DNA of 55,830 nucleotides from Moorena bouillonii PNG (GCF_001942495.1 NZ_MKZS01000001.1:715297-771126); one strand, 5' to 3'. Shown: positions 19,201 through 27,841, counted from the stretch's first letter. Made by a program: numbers and translations. The notes: generated by a model from the sequence alone, not told the origin.

Positions 19201-21751
19201 TCTTGTCTAGGATGTAGATTTGAGTATTGCTGATCGGCCTACCTATGGGTGGTACAGAACACTCTGGTGAGCATTCGGCCATGGTTGCACATACTGTTGA
19301 TTCTGTTGGTCCGTAGGCGTTCACAAATTGTCGCCCCACAGACCAGTAGGATATTAGCTCTGGTGGGCAAGCTTCTCCTGCTACCACTATGGTCTTTAAA
19401 TCAGGTAATTCCTCTTTTGGCATCACTGCCAGAGCTGAGGGGGGTATGGTGATATGGGTGATTTTGTTCGACTGCAACCACTGACTTAAACCAGTTCCAG
19501 GCATTAAAGTATCTCGACTGCCTATGTACAAACTGGCTCCTGAACCTAAAGCCATGACTATTTCCGAGATGGAGGCATCGAAACTTAATGATGCGAACTG
19601 AACGACTCTGCTGTTGGAGTTGACTTGAAACCCTTGCATTTGAACTGTAGCCAGATTACATAGTCCCTTGTGTTCTACCAATACTCCTTTCGGTTTACCT
19701 GTGGAACCTGATGTATAAATTACATAAGCTAAATTTTGGGGACTGACTTCACTCTCTACTTTTTCTGGTGTTTCAGTTGCTATTTTTTCCCAATCTCTAT
19801 CTAAAAAAACTACTTGGGCTTGATGTTGAGGGAGTTGAGCTAATATTTGTTCTTGAGTTAGTAACACTGACACTTGGGAGTCAGCGAACATATATTCTAG
19901 GCGTTCTTGGGGATAGGCCGGGTCTAATGGCACATAAGCTCCTCCGGCTTTGAGTATAGCTAATAAACCTACTACCATCTCTACTGAACGATCTACACAT
20001 ATTCCCACTAGGGTTTCTGGAACTACTCCCAATTTTTGCAAGTAATGGGCTAGTTGATTGGCTTTAGTATTTAATTGGGAGTAGGTCAGCTTTTGCTCTT
20101 CAAATACTACTGCTACTGCATCCGGTGTTTTCTCTACCTGCTCCTCAAATAACTGATGGATACATTTATCATTTGGGTAATCTGTTTTCCTATTATTCCA
20201 TTCTACCAATATCTGTTCTCGCTCTACCTCTGTCATTAATGGTAGTGCTGTTACGCTCTGTTGCGGACCATTCACTATCCCTTCTAACAAGTTCTGGAAA
20301 TGACCAGCCATTCGGGCAATAGTTTGCTCATCAAATAAGTCAGCATTGTATTTTAACAACCCAACCAGAGATGAGTCCTCTTCAAGCATTTCCAGGAATA
20401 AATCATATTGACTTTCATACTGTTCGAGGACAAAAGGTTCTACTTCAAGTCCTCCCCAATTCATCAAGGTTTTTTTGCTGCTCAAAAAACACTTTGGCAC
20501 ATCTTGAGATTCCTGGAATTTTTGTAGTACAAAGCAAGCCTGAAAAAGAGGAGCACGACTGGAGTCACGTTCTACCTGTAACTTCTCTACCAATAAAGCA
20601 AAGGGATAATCTTGATGAGCTAGTGCTCCCTGGACTGTCTGGCGTACTTGAGAGAGGAAATCTCTAAAAGAGAGATTCCCTGACAAATCTGCTCTCATCA
20701 CTACTGAGTCCACGAAGTAACCAACAATAGAAGCAAACTCCCCTTTAGATCTGCCAGAAGTAGGAGAACCTACTAAAATATCCTCTTGACCGGTGTAACG
20801 ATACAGAAGCACTTGAAAAGCAGCTAACAGAGTCATATACAGAGTTGCCCCCTCTGTTTGAGCTAGTTCTTTCAGTTGTTCAGTCAACTTTTCTGATAAT
20901 TTGAAGGGATAGCTGCCACCATTATCAGTCTGTATAGGGGGTCGTGGTTTGTCTGTAGGCAAATTCAATACCGGTAATTCCCCGGCCAATCTTTGTTGCC
21001 AATAGTTCCATAGTTGTTCTCCTTCTTGTCCTTCTACTAACTCCTTTTGCCAACTAACATAATCTTGATAAGAATGCTGTAGTGGTGGTAGGGATGCCTC
21101 AAGCCCATTTAGTTGAGCTTGGTAAAGTTGTGGTAGCTCTTTGGCAATTAAGTTGCAGGACCAACCATCTAAAGCAATGTGGTGTATTGTCAGTAACATG
21201 ATATGGTCTTGTTCGGAACAAGTGAACCACCTAACTCGCATCACTGGTTCTGTTTCTAGGTTAAAAGGATGTCTGTGAGCTTCAACTACCTTTTTGTTTA
21301 ACTCCTCTTCACTCCAACTAGAAGCATCTATCTGTAAGAAGTCTAACTCTTGATGTTGATGTAGTTGTTGGATTGGTTGTTCGCCCAAGTTCGGGAATGT
21401 ACTCCGTAGTAGCGGATGCCTTTCCCTTAGAGCTTGAAAAACTTGTTGCCAAATAGTTAGATCTACCTTGGAGTAAATCCGAACCGAAAATGACACATTA
21501 TAATTATGACTCTGGGGTGATAGCTGCCACAAAAACCAGAGATCTTTTTGACCATAAGAGAGGGGATGGACTTGGGCTATATCTGGATTTTTGTTTATTA
21601 ACTGTAAGATTTCTGATTTATACTGCTCTAATTCGGCCATAACATCAGTGGTCAGTACTTCTTGGGAACCTCCAGTTCTTAAATTTCCTTCATCACTCCA
21701 TAATTTAACCACTTTTATAGAAAGGTCTTTTAAGAATTGAATTAAGTTCAT
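16292..21751 (-). CDS. Nonribosomal peptide synthetase, terminal module C-A-NMT-PCP-TE
   Basis: One complete last module. Residues 1-50 look like a TubC-type docking domain. Condensation domain 61-490 with HHIALDGWS at 190. Adenylation from about 530 (YTSGSTGKPKG at 679, NAYGPTE at 811, YKTGDL at 913); an N-methyltransferase (CEIGCGTG at 1061) sits between A8 and A10; NGKVDRK holds K1438. PCP with LGGHSL (S1495). Thioesterase with GWSFGG (S1624), D1651 and a late HEY. Residues at the ten specificity positions read D-A-S-T-V-A-A-V-C-K, recalled as a tyrosine code. Predicted role: couple an upstream peptidyl chain to N-methyl-tyrosine and release it. A docking domain and a leading C domain require an upstream synthetase, not seen here. 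Residues about 895-910 (VNPPLTPLLKG) are an in-frame repeat insertion. Confidence 0.93.
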   Translation of the reverse strand: MNLIQFLKDLSIKVVKLWSDEGNLRTGGSQEVLTTDVMAELEQYKSEILQLINKNPDIAQVHPLSYGQKDLWFLWQLSPQSHNYNVSFSVRIYSKVDLTIWQQVFQALRERHPLLRSTFPNLGEQPIQQLHQHQELDFLQIDASSWSEEELNKKVVEAHRHPFNLETEPVMRVRWFTCSEQDHIMLLTIHHIALDGWSCNLIAKELPQLYQAQLNGLEASLPPLQHSYQDYVSWQKELVEGQEGEQLWNYWQQRLAGELPVLNLPTDKPRPPIQTDNGGSYPFKLSEKLTEQLKELAQTEGATLYMTLLAAFQVLLYRYTGQEDILVGSPTSGRSKGEFASIVGYFVDSVVMRADLSGNLSFRDFLSQVRQTVQGALAHQDYPFALLVEKLQVERDSSRAPLFQACFVLQKFQESQDVPKCFLSSKKTLMNWGGLEVEPFVLEQYESQYDLFLEMLEEDSSLVGLLKYNADLFDEQTIARMAGHFQNLLEGIVNGPQQSVTALPLMTEVEREQILVEWNNRKTDYPNDKCIHQLFEEQVEKTPDAVAVVFEEQKLTYSQLNTKANQLAHYLQKLGVVPETLVGICVDRSVEMVVGLLAILKAGGAYVPLDPAYPQERLEYMFADSQVSVLLTQEQILAQLPQHQAQVVFLDRDWEKIATETPEKVESEVSPQNLAYVIYTSGSTGKPKGVLVEHKGLCNLATVQMQGFQVNSNSRVVQFASLSFDASISEIVMALGSGASLYIGSRDTLMPGTGLSQWLQSNKITHITIPPSALAVMPKEELPDLKTIVVAGEACPPELISYWSVGRQFVNAYGPTESTVCATMAECSPECSVPPIGRPISNTQIYILDKNLQPVPIGVSGEIYIGSVGLARGYLNREDLTNQRFIPNPFDNSKVNPPLTPLLKGSQKSKLLYKTGDLGRYLGDGNIEFIGRIDHQVKVRGYRIETGEIEATLTQHPSVKQTVVVAREDNSVSQRLVAYIVPLVESNITSNPELSNTQINSWQNLFNQQIDEQKSEVTDPLFNISGWSSSYDNQSLPERQMRIWAGDIVAQVLAHKPKKVCEIGCGTGLLLFQIAPHTQAYYGIDISSISLEYIQQQILQEPEKYAQVNLAQKRADEIGDIAAQNFDVVILNSVIQYFPNVEYLLQAISEAIRIVKPGGIILLGDVRSLPLMKAFHSSVQLYQATPSLSQQQLLEKIDIKMEQETELLVSPELFVAIKEKHPEITHVQIRLQRGTEHNELNKYRYSVLLHIEAQPGKVITPTVESGASLSVQQIENYLRDKGPESICFSGLVNGRVANDVELVEWLSQPESKHNVQQLRQKLESKQTKSIDPERLYELSASLGYNLELCWSAQGSPELMDGVFVRSELAKEGIVLTPLTQKSVVASNWNNYGNNPLSSQFRKELIPQLREYLQSRLPEYMVPSGLMVLSQLPLTPNGKVDRKALPELDVASRYQNQEYVAPRDRQELLLLKIWEYLLGIHQISIKDNFFDLGGHSLLAVRLMKYIENELGKSLPLSTLFQSPTIEELAAVLRQESISSFSPLFPINPNGSKVPIFCIHPGGGTAFCYFELAKLLGTEQPFYGLQALGIEKGQEPLTRVEDMASLYLSAIREVQPNGPYTLLGWSFGGAVALQMAYELTIQGEQVAFLGLLDTYAPSKLTDEQNIVEVEGEEVVFQLFGGTVSIPTEEFQKLAPEERTVFILKKAQQANVVPPDFQVADIEGLLKVLELNYNAMRSYSPPNYSGSMTLFKPEKGSLGFSQEVIAAMGPTLGWADESIGEVKVETVPGYHEYMVYPPGVTTLAKKLRACIEKALSKVSYSQ
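19027..19074. repeat. In-frame repeat insertion in the NRPS adenylation domain
   Basis: About 48 bp encoding VNPPLTPLLKGSQKSK between FDNSK and LLYKTGDL. Removing it restores the usual spacing to the A7 motif. The DNA is the CCCCTTACCCCCCTCCTTAA type of dispersed cyanobacterial repeat, flanked by AAAAGTCAA on both sides. Confidence 0.7.
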
Positions 21752-22118
21752 AGTTCTACCTTGATCCAGTTATTTGATTTACTATTATCTGTGCGATCGC
21801 TTGGATTTAGTTGTTAATTTAGTTGATTTTAGAGATCAGCAATTGTGATTAATTCCATAGTTTTTTGGTAGTGGTACACAAGTATTGATTTTAGCTACCC
21901 AAACCTCCATTATGCCGTAGCAAAATCCTTACATCTTTATCAATACCTTTTATTTAAAGGTTTGTGTATATCGATTAGGTAATTTTTCATGGCTAATACT
22001 GGATCTGCTTTATTTTGGATATCAGCAATTAATATCTTTGGCTCTCCTAGCTTGATTGAAAACCCAGTGACATCATAGGGGAGTAATATGATCTAATTCA
22101 GTTTGTGTAATATTCTCT
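21752..22118. other. Upstream region of the NRPS operon
   Basis: No gene. It should hold the minus-strand NRPS promoter, but no convincing -10/-35 pair or operator stands out. One HIP1 site lies near 21794. The phrase TAGCAAAATCCTTACA near 21917 also occurs at about 1499. Confidence 0.4.
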
Positions 22119-22328
22119 TTATAATCTATTTTGATAATCATTTACAGTAAGACTAACAAAAACTCCTGTAGACTCACCTTGTAAGGTTTTTGGAATGTGC
22201 CCGTCATTTTCCATGGCTTCCCAACTAACTTCCAGAAGTAACCGATGTTCTGGATCGAGACTGACAGTGTCCCGAGGTGAAATCCCAAAAAAGCGAGTAT
22301 ACATCTTACCTGGAACGCTTGGATCGGG
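22119..22328 (-). pseudogene. Fragment of a polyketide synthase ketosynthase domain
   Basis: The minus strand reads DPSVPGKMYTR then FFGISPRD, SLDPEHRLLLEVSWEAMEND and GESTGVFVSLTVNDYQ, the N-terminal third of a type I KS domain. Between KMYTR and FFGISPR about fifteen residues usual in the family are missing (internal deletion), the active-site Cys region is absent, and stops close both ends. It lies 370 bp upstream of the NRPS, same strand, so a PKS gene probably once preceded the NRPS here and has been lost. Confidence 0.8.
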
Positions 22329-22339
22329 TTTTTAGTAAG

Positions 22340-22754
22340 CATTGAGCGCGGTTTGCACTTCAGTTAGGTACAAAGGGGTTTGTAGGGAGCAGGGAGCAGG
22401 TAAGAGGTAAGAGGTAAGAGGTAAGAGGCAAGAGGTAAGAGGCAAGAGGAACCCACCCCTAACCCCTCCCAGGAGGGGAACGCAAGAGGCAAGAGGCAAG
22501 AGGCAAGAGGCAAGAGTGAAAAAATAATGTGTACCTCATAGCTATGAAAAAGTTAATTTTTGTATAAATGGTAACAGACACAAAAATGATTGACTCAATT
22601 TTTTGTAAACTTTGAATAAATCCCATCGTAAAGCAGTTTTTTTGTTCAAAGTCAACAAATTTTTCGCTGACTTTAAACAAATATCAAAGATTTTGGTAAA
22701 ATTTTATGGCTAGATTCAATACTTCTGGGTAGTTGCTAAAGGAGAAAACTACTA
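22340..22754. repeat. Heptamer array AAGAGGT/AAGAGGC and upstream region of the GTPase gene
   Basis: TAAGAGG and CAAGAGG units run from about 22399 to 22515, interrupted by a CCCACCCCTAACCCCTCCCAGGAGGGG insertion-like stretch (about 22450-22483). TGTACCTCAT follows at about 22537. The remainder to 22754 is AT-rich upstream DNA with an AAGGAGA ribosome site 12 bases before the next start. Confidence 0.7.
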
Positions 22755-23912
22755 ATGTCAGAGCACATTTCGTTTGATGAACTGTTAGGTAAAATGAGCG
22801 AAGCCTATGAAGATGCCCAGAGCAAAGTTGAGCAATGTAATGTTTTAGTAATTGGTAAAACCGGTGTAGGAAAAAGTACTTTAGTAAACACAATTTTTCG
22901 CTCTCGTCTGGCAGAAACTGGAGTGGGCTATCCTGTTACTCAAACCATTCGTCGTTATACGAAAACAGGTTGCCCGATTACAGTGTACGATACACCAGGG
23001 CTAGAACTTAAAGCTCAACAGATTGAACGAGTAAGGGGAGATATCTCGAAACTAATTGATGATCAAAGGAAACTAGAGGCAAAAGAACATATTCATGTGG
23101 TGTGGTATTGCCTTAATCATGAAACAGCTCGATTGGATCCGATTGAGGAAGAATGGCTAAAGAGCCTCCAACAAAAAGATGTACCCGTTATCTTAGTGCT
23201 GACTCAAACCTTAACGAAAAAACGTAGTGAGTTTATTGCTTTCCTAGAGGGTAAGAATCTACCGGTTAGTCAGATTATTCCAGTGCTAGCACAATCAAAA
23301 CCTATCGATGATGATTATACGGTGACAGCCCATGGTTTAGAGCGTTTAGTAGAAGTGACGGCAAATTTACTGCCGGAAGCCCAGCGCAAAGCATTTCTGA
23401 GAGAACAGATTAGAAATATTGAACTAAAAGCAGGTGAAGCGTTTAAATATGTTACGGGTTACGTTACTGGTTCAGCATTGGTTGGTGCCTCACCAATTCC
23501 GTTTTCTGATGCGCCAATCTTGGTAACTATGCAAACGGTAATGATTGCTAATATCACCAGCATTTTTGGATTAACGGTTGAAAGAGCTTTTCTGGGCATG
23601 GTGATATCTGCTCTTGGGGGTACAGGAGGAATGACTGCAGTGGGTAAAGTAATTGTCGCGAATTTACTCAAAATGATTCCTGGTGCAGGCACCGTGCTTG
23701 GTGGAGCAATATCAGGCTCAACGGCAGCAGCACTAACCCTGGCTCTTGGTCTATCTTATATTGAAGCACTTAAGATTTATGTGAAAGCTCAGGTTGATGG
23801 TAAAGAAATACCCCTTTCTGAGCTGGCGAAAATTATCATTGAACAATATAAATACTATGCGGGAACAGGTAAAAAAAGCTTGAGCGATCGGGAATTGCCG
23901 CCTTCAGATTAG
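22755..23912 (+). CDS. GTPase with C-terminal DUF697 membrane-associated domain
   Basis: An Era-like small GTPase fused to a DUF697 (YcjF-like) region. G1 is GKTGVGKST (residues 34-42), G2 region VTQTIRRY, G3 DTPGL; G4 appears as LTQT rather than NKxD, so guanine specificity may be relaxed. The C-terminal half (about 225-345) is glycine-rich and hydrophobic ([41 protein letters not shown] by parts), typical of DUF697, suggesting membrane association. A clear AAGGAGA site precedes the ATG. Such proteins are common in cyanobacteria with no settled role; stress or membrane dynamics is a guess. No operon partner. Confidence 0.85.
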   Translation: MSEHISFDELLGKMSEAYEDAQSKVEQCNVLVIGKTGVGKSTLVNTIFRSRLAETGVGYPVTQTIRRYTKTGCPITVYDTPGLELKAQQIERVRGDISKLIDDQRKLEAKEHIHVVWYCLNHETARLDPIEEEWLKSLQQKDVPVILVLTQTLTKKRSEFIAFLEGKNLPVSQIIPVLAQSKPIDDDYTVTAHGLERLVEVTANLLPEAQRKAFLREQIRNIELKAGEAFKYVTGYVTGSALVGASPIPFSDAPILVTMQTVMIANITSIFGLTVERAFLGMVISALGGTGGMTAVGKVIVANLLKMIPGAGTVLGGAISGSTAAALTLALGLSYIEALKIYVKAQVDGKEIPLSELAKIIIEQYKYYAGTGKKSLSDRELPPSD

Positions 23913-24349
23913 GGGAGGGTGGGAAATGTGGGGAGATGGGGAGATGGGGAGATGGGGAGATGGGGAGATGGGGAACAGGGAACAGGGAACAGGGAATAGG
24001 CAATAGGCAATAGGCAATAGGCAATAGGCAATAGGCAATAGGCAATCGGCAATAGGCAATAGGCAATAGGCAATAGGCAATAGGCAATAGGCAATAGGCA
24101 ATAGGGAAAAAATCCTGTGTACCTCATTACTATTAGAACGTAAGCATTCAGCCGTCAGCCGTGAGCTTTTAGCTCACGCTACTTGAGGTGCCGTCAGCTT
24201 TTAGCTCACGCTACGCGAACAGCTTAAAATAAACCTATAACTAGAGAATTTAATAGTTCCAGATCAATGAGAATTGAAAGTCTGGGGAAAAGTCCATGAC
24301 TCGTGGCACAGGCTTCGAGGCTGATAGCTGATAGCTGAATGCTTAGCTT
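23913..24349. repeat. Octamer and CAATAGG heptamer arrays plus composite repeat
   Basis: GGGGAGAT octamers (about 23930-23970) and GGGAACA units lead into about sixteen CAATAGG heptamers (23999-24104). Then from 24132 a block begins GTAAGCATTCAGC and ends GCTGAATGCTTA (24344), inverted ends around a core shared with 8444-8510. It contains GTGAGCTTTTAGCTCACGCTAC palindromes and GTGGCACAGGCTTCGAGGCT. No gene. Confidence 0.8.
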
Positions 24350-25228
24350 TTAACTAATCATATATCCTACTATAAGACACACATATTGTAAAGTTGACAA
24401 GAGTTGATTTATAAAACCGGGTTTATTGGGAATAAATGGTTTAGGAGTTAAGTCAATGGAGTATAGCTGACTGACTAGTTTGTTGCCTTTTCCATATCTG
24501 ATAAATCTTTTAATAAATCCGAGAATGCCGTGAGTGAAATCATGATAGACAATTGATTGCCAACTATAGGATAAGTTGCCAATTTCTAATAACCTAAACC
24601 CTAAATCTATATCTTCACCGGCAGCAATTTTAATAGTTTCGTTAAAACCACCGATTTTTTCAAGGGCTTTTTTCCACACTAGGGCATTGGCTGTAATTAA
24701 ATATTCCGGTCTGAGCATCTGGCCATCTTCAATAACTTTTAAGGGGACAAGTATTTCTTGAGTTTCATAATAGTTTGACAATACATCATTGCTCCAGGAT
24801 TTAACATTACCTGCATATCCGATGGAGCCATTCATGGCATTAAGATAGCCTGTGATTAAGGATTCTGAAGGAATGCAGTCACTATCGGTAAATAAAATCC
24901 AATCTCCTTTAGCAGAGTTGATTCCCATATTTCTGGCAGATGCCGGTCCAAGTTTTGAGCATTTTATCACTCTTATTGAAAGCGGAGCAACTTGAAACTG
25001 TTTAGGGATAGTAATCTCTGGGCTTGATTGATTATCAACGATAATTATTTCTTTGGGATAGCTTTCTAGATTCTGGGTTTTGAAAAATTCTGACAAAAAT
25101 AAGTCAATTCCTTTCTGATTATTCCTGACGGGTATAACTATCGATATATCAGAGGATTTAATGGTTACTGGTGCAATTAAATGAGCTTTCTTTTGTGGCT
25201 TAAACCCCAATTTACTGATTAACGTCAT
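24350..25228 (-). CDS. Family 2 glycosyltransferase
   Basis: GT-A fold glycosyltransferase. Residues about 28-37 (SIVIPVRNNQ) are the first nucleotide-binding strand, IIIVDNQS the second, GPASARNMGINSAKGDWILFTDSDC gives the DSD metal-binding motif (about residues 117-119), and EDIDLGFRL near 206 supplies the catalytic acidic residues. The C-terminal part ends in a short hydrophobic stretch (YVCLIVGYMIS), possibly membrane-associating. The length of 292 is normal. Donor and acceptor cannot be told; lone genes like this often serve exopolysaccharide or glycolipid assembly. It is isolated between repeat blocks with no operon partner. Confidence 0.88.
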   Translation of the reverse strand: MTLISKLGFKPQKKAHLIAPVTIKSSDISIVIPVRNNQKGIDLFLSEFFKTQNLESYPKEIIIVDNQSSPEITIPKQFQVAPLSIRVIKCSKLGPASARNMGINSAKGDWILFTDSDCIPSESLITGYLNAMNGSIGYAGNVKSWSNDVLSNYYETQEILVPLKVIEDGQMLRPEYLITANALVWKKALEKIGGFNETIKIAAGEDIDLGFRLLEIGNLSYSWQSIVYHDFTHGILGFIKRFIRYGKGNKLVSQLYSIDLTPKPFIPNKPGFINQLLSTLQYVCLIVGYMIS

Positions 25229-25602
25229 AGGATTGGCTGAATTTTATCCTTCAGAGGTTTTAGACCCCTATACAGAATCTATGCTACTCCATCAGGACAT
25301 TTTTGGATAGAGTGGGGAGATGGGGAGATGGGGAGATGGGGAGATGGGGAAGTGTATAATTTATAATTTATAATTTATAATTTATAATTTATAATTTATA
25401 ATTTATAATTATAGATTCTGCATTCTGCATTCTTCATTCTACATTCTTCATTCTGCATTCTACATTCTTCATTCTACATTCTTCATTCTTCATTCTGACA
25501 GACAACCTTGGCCAAAAGGCCACGCTACGCAAACAACCTCAGAACCTTGATAGATTAGGATTGCTCAAGAGCTATTCCGATTCAAACCACAGGAGTGATA
25601 AC
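25229..25602. repeat. Dense tandem arrays between GT2 and PfpI genes
   Basis: In order: GGGGAGAT octamers (25316-25348), AATTTAT heptamers (about 25354-25410), and ATTCTGC/ATTCTTC/ATTCTAC heptamers (about 25414-25497), then a GGCCAAAAGGCCACGCTACGC repeat. Three unrelated arrays abut within 180 bp. Confidence 0.85.
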
Positions 25603-26187
25603 ATGGCAGGAAAGCAAATCTTAATGCTCGTAGGTGACTTTGTAGAAGACTACGAAGTGATGGTTCCCTTCCAAGGGTTGCAGATGGTAGGACATACCGT
25701 TGATGCTGTCTGTCCTGACAAAAAAGCTGGGGACATTGTTCGCACAGCGGTTCATGACTTTGAAGGAGACCAGACCTACACGGAGAAGCCTGGTCACAAC
25801 TTCACCCTCAATGCCACCTTTGATGCCATCAATCCTGAAGATTATGACGCCCTAGTGATTCCAGGGGGGCGAGCACCAGAATACATCCGCCTCAATCAAG
25901 ATGTGATCAAAATCGTGCAGCACTTTGCCCAAGCCAACAAACCAATCGCAGCAATTTGTCATGGTGCTCAATTGTTGGCAGCAGCAGATGTAATCCAAGG
26001 TAAAAAATGTTCCGCTTATCCAGCCTGTGGTCCCGATGTTACCCGTGCTGGTGGAACCTATGCTGACATTCCAGTAGATCAAGCAATAGTAGACGGTAAT
26101 TTAGTAACAGCTCCCGCTTGGCCTGCTCATCCCCGGTGGCTAGCAGAATTCCTCAAGGTTTTGGGTACTCGCATCGAGCATTCATAG
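25603..26187 (+). CDS. PfpI/DJ-1 family protein
   Basis: Class I glutamine amidotransferase-like fold of the PfpI/YhbO branch of the DJ-1 superfamily. It shows [19 protein letters not shown] at the start with the conserved Glu, [15 protein letters not shown], and the nucleophile elbow [10 protein letters not shown] with catalytic Cys near residue 118. Members act as stress-linked hydrolases, glyoxalases or deglycases, and the activity here cannot be chosen from sequence. The ATG at 25603 is preferred over an upstream TTG (25561) because AGGAG lies nine bases before it and homologues begin near this point, giving 194 residues. Confidence 0.88.
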   Translation: MAGKQILMLVGDFVEDYEVMVPFQGLQMVGHTVDAVCPDKKAGDIVRTAVHDFEGDQTYTEKPGHNFTLNATFDAINPEDYDALVIPGGRAPEYIRLNQDVIKIVQHFAQANKPIAAICHGAQLLAAADVIQGKKCSAYPACGPDVTRAGGTYADIPVDQAIVDGNLVTAPAWPAHPRWLAEFLKVLGTRIEHS

Positions 26188-26254
26188 CACTTTTCAATGG
26201 GGTAAGGTATAAATTCCTGGGTTTTAGGGAGTAGGGAGCAGGGAGTAGGGAGCA

Positions 26255-26306
26255 GCGATGCAGCGCGGTCTTGGGGGTTTCCCCCATGAGCGACTGCATC
26301 AAGACA
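26255..26306. repeat. Hairpin repeat element, intergenic copy
   Basis: GCGATGCAGCGCGGTCTTGG...GCATCAAGACA. It matches the 53-bp element that interrupts yccF and brnA except in one arm (CATGAGCGAC for CACTCGCGCTT). It sits directly behind a GGGAGCA heptamer tract. Confidence 0.8.
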
Positions 26307-26384
26307 GGGATCAACTTTGAGATCAGTGCTGAACTATACTTTGAGATCAGACAGTATCTACAGAATTAGCAGCATTGGTGACCA

Positions 26385-26423
26385 GTAAATAAAATAGCGA
26401 TCGCAAACTCATCTGCGATCGCA
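26385..26423 (-). terminator. HIP1-based hairpin terminator downstream of moeB-like gene
   Basis: Two HIP1 octamers form a GCGATCGCA/TGCGATCGC stem with an 8-base loop. On the minus strand it is followed by TATTTTATTT. The same arrangement lies downstream of alaS at 45835. Confidence 0.55.
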
Positions 26424-26634
26424 CCAAATACAACTAATGGAATTCCCGTTACCGTGGCCAGATCCAGTTCCTATAGCAGTCCAAGACAAGGTTAAGACAT
26501 AGTTCTGTTCCCTGGTTAAAACCTTCTTGACTATTGCCTTTTGCCTTTTGCCTTTTGCCTTTTGCCTTTTGCCTTTTGCCTTAAAAGGATAAGCAATGTC
26601 CCTGACTGGTTCACCATAATTGCTATATATTTAG

Positions 26635-27807
26635 TTAGTATTGCGGTACTGATGAATCAATTTCCTGACTCCAGGCAGTAATACCTCCTTTGACATTAAT
26701 CCCTTCAATACCAGCCTCTTTCAAAATTCCCAAGGCTTTCGCTGAGCGACCTCCCTTCTTGCAATGGGCAATCAAGCGATGACCATTAACCAGCTCCTTA
26801 ACTTTTGCTACACCAGAACCCTGTTCAATATCCGGTAATGGCACTAGAACTGAGCCAGAAATCTTAGCAATCTCATACTCATGGGGATTGCGGACATCAA
26901 TTAAAACAAAATCATCCGCACCACTATCCATGAGTTCCTTGAGCTCCTGGACATTCATCTCTTTGATATCCATCTGGCGTTTGGCTTCCTCTTCTTTAGC
27001 TTGGGGAATGCCACAGAATTGTTGATAGTCAATCAACTTCTCAATGACCGGTCGTTCTGGATTGAGTCCCAGTTTCAATTCCCGGAAAGTCATATTTAAA
27101 GAGTTGTATAGCAACAAACGTCCACTGAGGGTATCGCCCTTGCCTAAAATAATTTTGACCGTTTCCGTTGCTTGGATCACGCCAATAATTCCTGGCAGAA
27201 TGCCCAAAACCCCTCCTTCTGCACAGGAAGGTACCATTCCTGGTGGTGGGGGCTCAGGGAACAAGTCGCGGTAGTTGGGACCACCTTCGTAATTAAACAC
27301 TGTCGCCTGTCCCTCAAACCGGAAAATAGAGCCATAGACATTTGGCTTATTCAGAAGTACACACGCATCATTGACTAGGTAACGGGTGGGAAAGTTATCG
27401 GTACCATCGACGATAATATCATAGGGTGCCATGATTTCCAAGGCATTCTCGGAATTCAGCAGGGTTTCGTAGAGGTCTACCTGACAGTGAGGGTTGATTT
27501 CTAGAATCCGCTCTTTGGCCGACTGAATTTTCGGTTTACCTACCCACGACGTCCCGTGAATTACCTGACGTTGGAGGTTAGAACTATCTACAACATCGAA
27601 ATCGACTAGACCTAGGTTTCCAATTCCAGCAGCAGCAAGATAGAGCAATAGGGGTGAACCTAATCCACCACTACCTATACATAGGACACTGGCAGCTTTG
27701 AGGCGTTTTTGTCCATCTAACCCAACTTCTGGCAAAATCAGGTGTCGGGAGTAACGTTCGTATTCGTCTTTACTTAATTGGATTTCATCTAGATTGGGAT
27801 TTAACAT
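26635..27807 (-). CDS. moeB: MoeB/ThiF-type adenylyltransferase with rhodanese domain
   Basis: E1-like enzyme that adenylates the C-terminal glycine of a ubiquitin-like sulfur carrier, fused to a rhodanese that can supply sulfur. The N-terminal ThiF/MoeB domain (about 15-250) has GSGGLGSP, DFDVVDSSNLQRQ, DGTDNFPTRY and SCAEGGVLG; the C-terminal rhodanese (about 280-388) has DVRNPHEYE and the active-site loop HCKKGGRS. Length 390 is usual for cyanobacterial MoeB-rhodanese proteins. It starts 34 bp after the JAMM protease gene on the same strand, so the pair likely forms an operon for sulfur-carrier processing (molybdopterin, thiamine or CysO-type cysteine synthesis). No carrier gene is present in the window. 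Confidence 0.92.
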   Translation of the reverse strand: MLNPNLDEIQLSKDEYERYSRHLILPEVGLDGQKRLKAASVLCIGSGGLGSPLLLYLAAAGIGNLGLVDFDVVDSSNLQRQVIHGTSWVGKPKIQSAKERILEINPHCQVDLYETLLNSENALEIMAPYDIIVDGTDNFPTRYLVNDACVLLNKPNVYGSIFRFEGQATVFNYEGGPNYRDLFPEPPPPGMVPSCAEGGVLGILPGIIGVIQATETVKIILGKGDTLSGRLLLYNSLNMTFRELKLGLNPERPVIEKLIDYQQFCGIPQAKEEEAKRQMDIKEMNVQELKELMDSGADDFVLIDVRNPHEYEIAKISGSVLVPLPDIEQGSGVAKVKELVNGHRLIAHCKKGGRSAKALGILKEAGIEGINVKGGITAWSQEIDSSVPQY

Positions 27808-27841
27808 GGCATGTTGGGTTGGAAGCGGTAAGACTCAGCAG

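Larger units (their letters stand above)
26188..26634. other. Intergenic region with repeats and a minus-strand terminator
   Basis: It holds GGGAGTA/GGGAGCA heptamers (26226-26254), a 52-bp copy of the hairpin element (26255-26306), the HIP1 hairpin terminator, a block ATACAACTAATGGAATTCCCGTTACC...TATAGCAGTC duplicated after alaS, and seven TTGCCTT heptamers (about 26533-26583). No gene. Confidence 0.7.

Noticed and set aside
23836-24127. Open frames reading LPIAYCL repeats
   Set aside because: Translation of CAATAGG heptamers in all frames; no coding signal.
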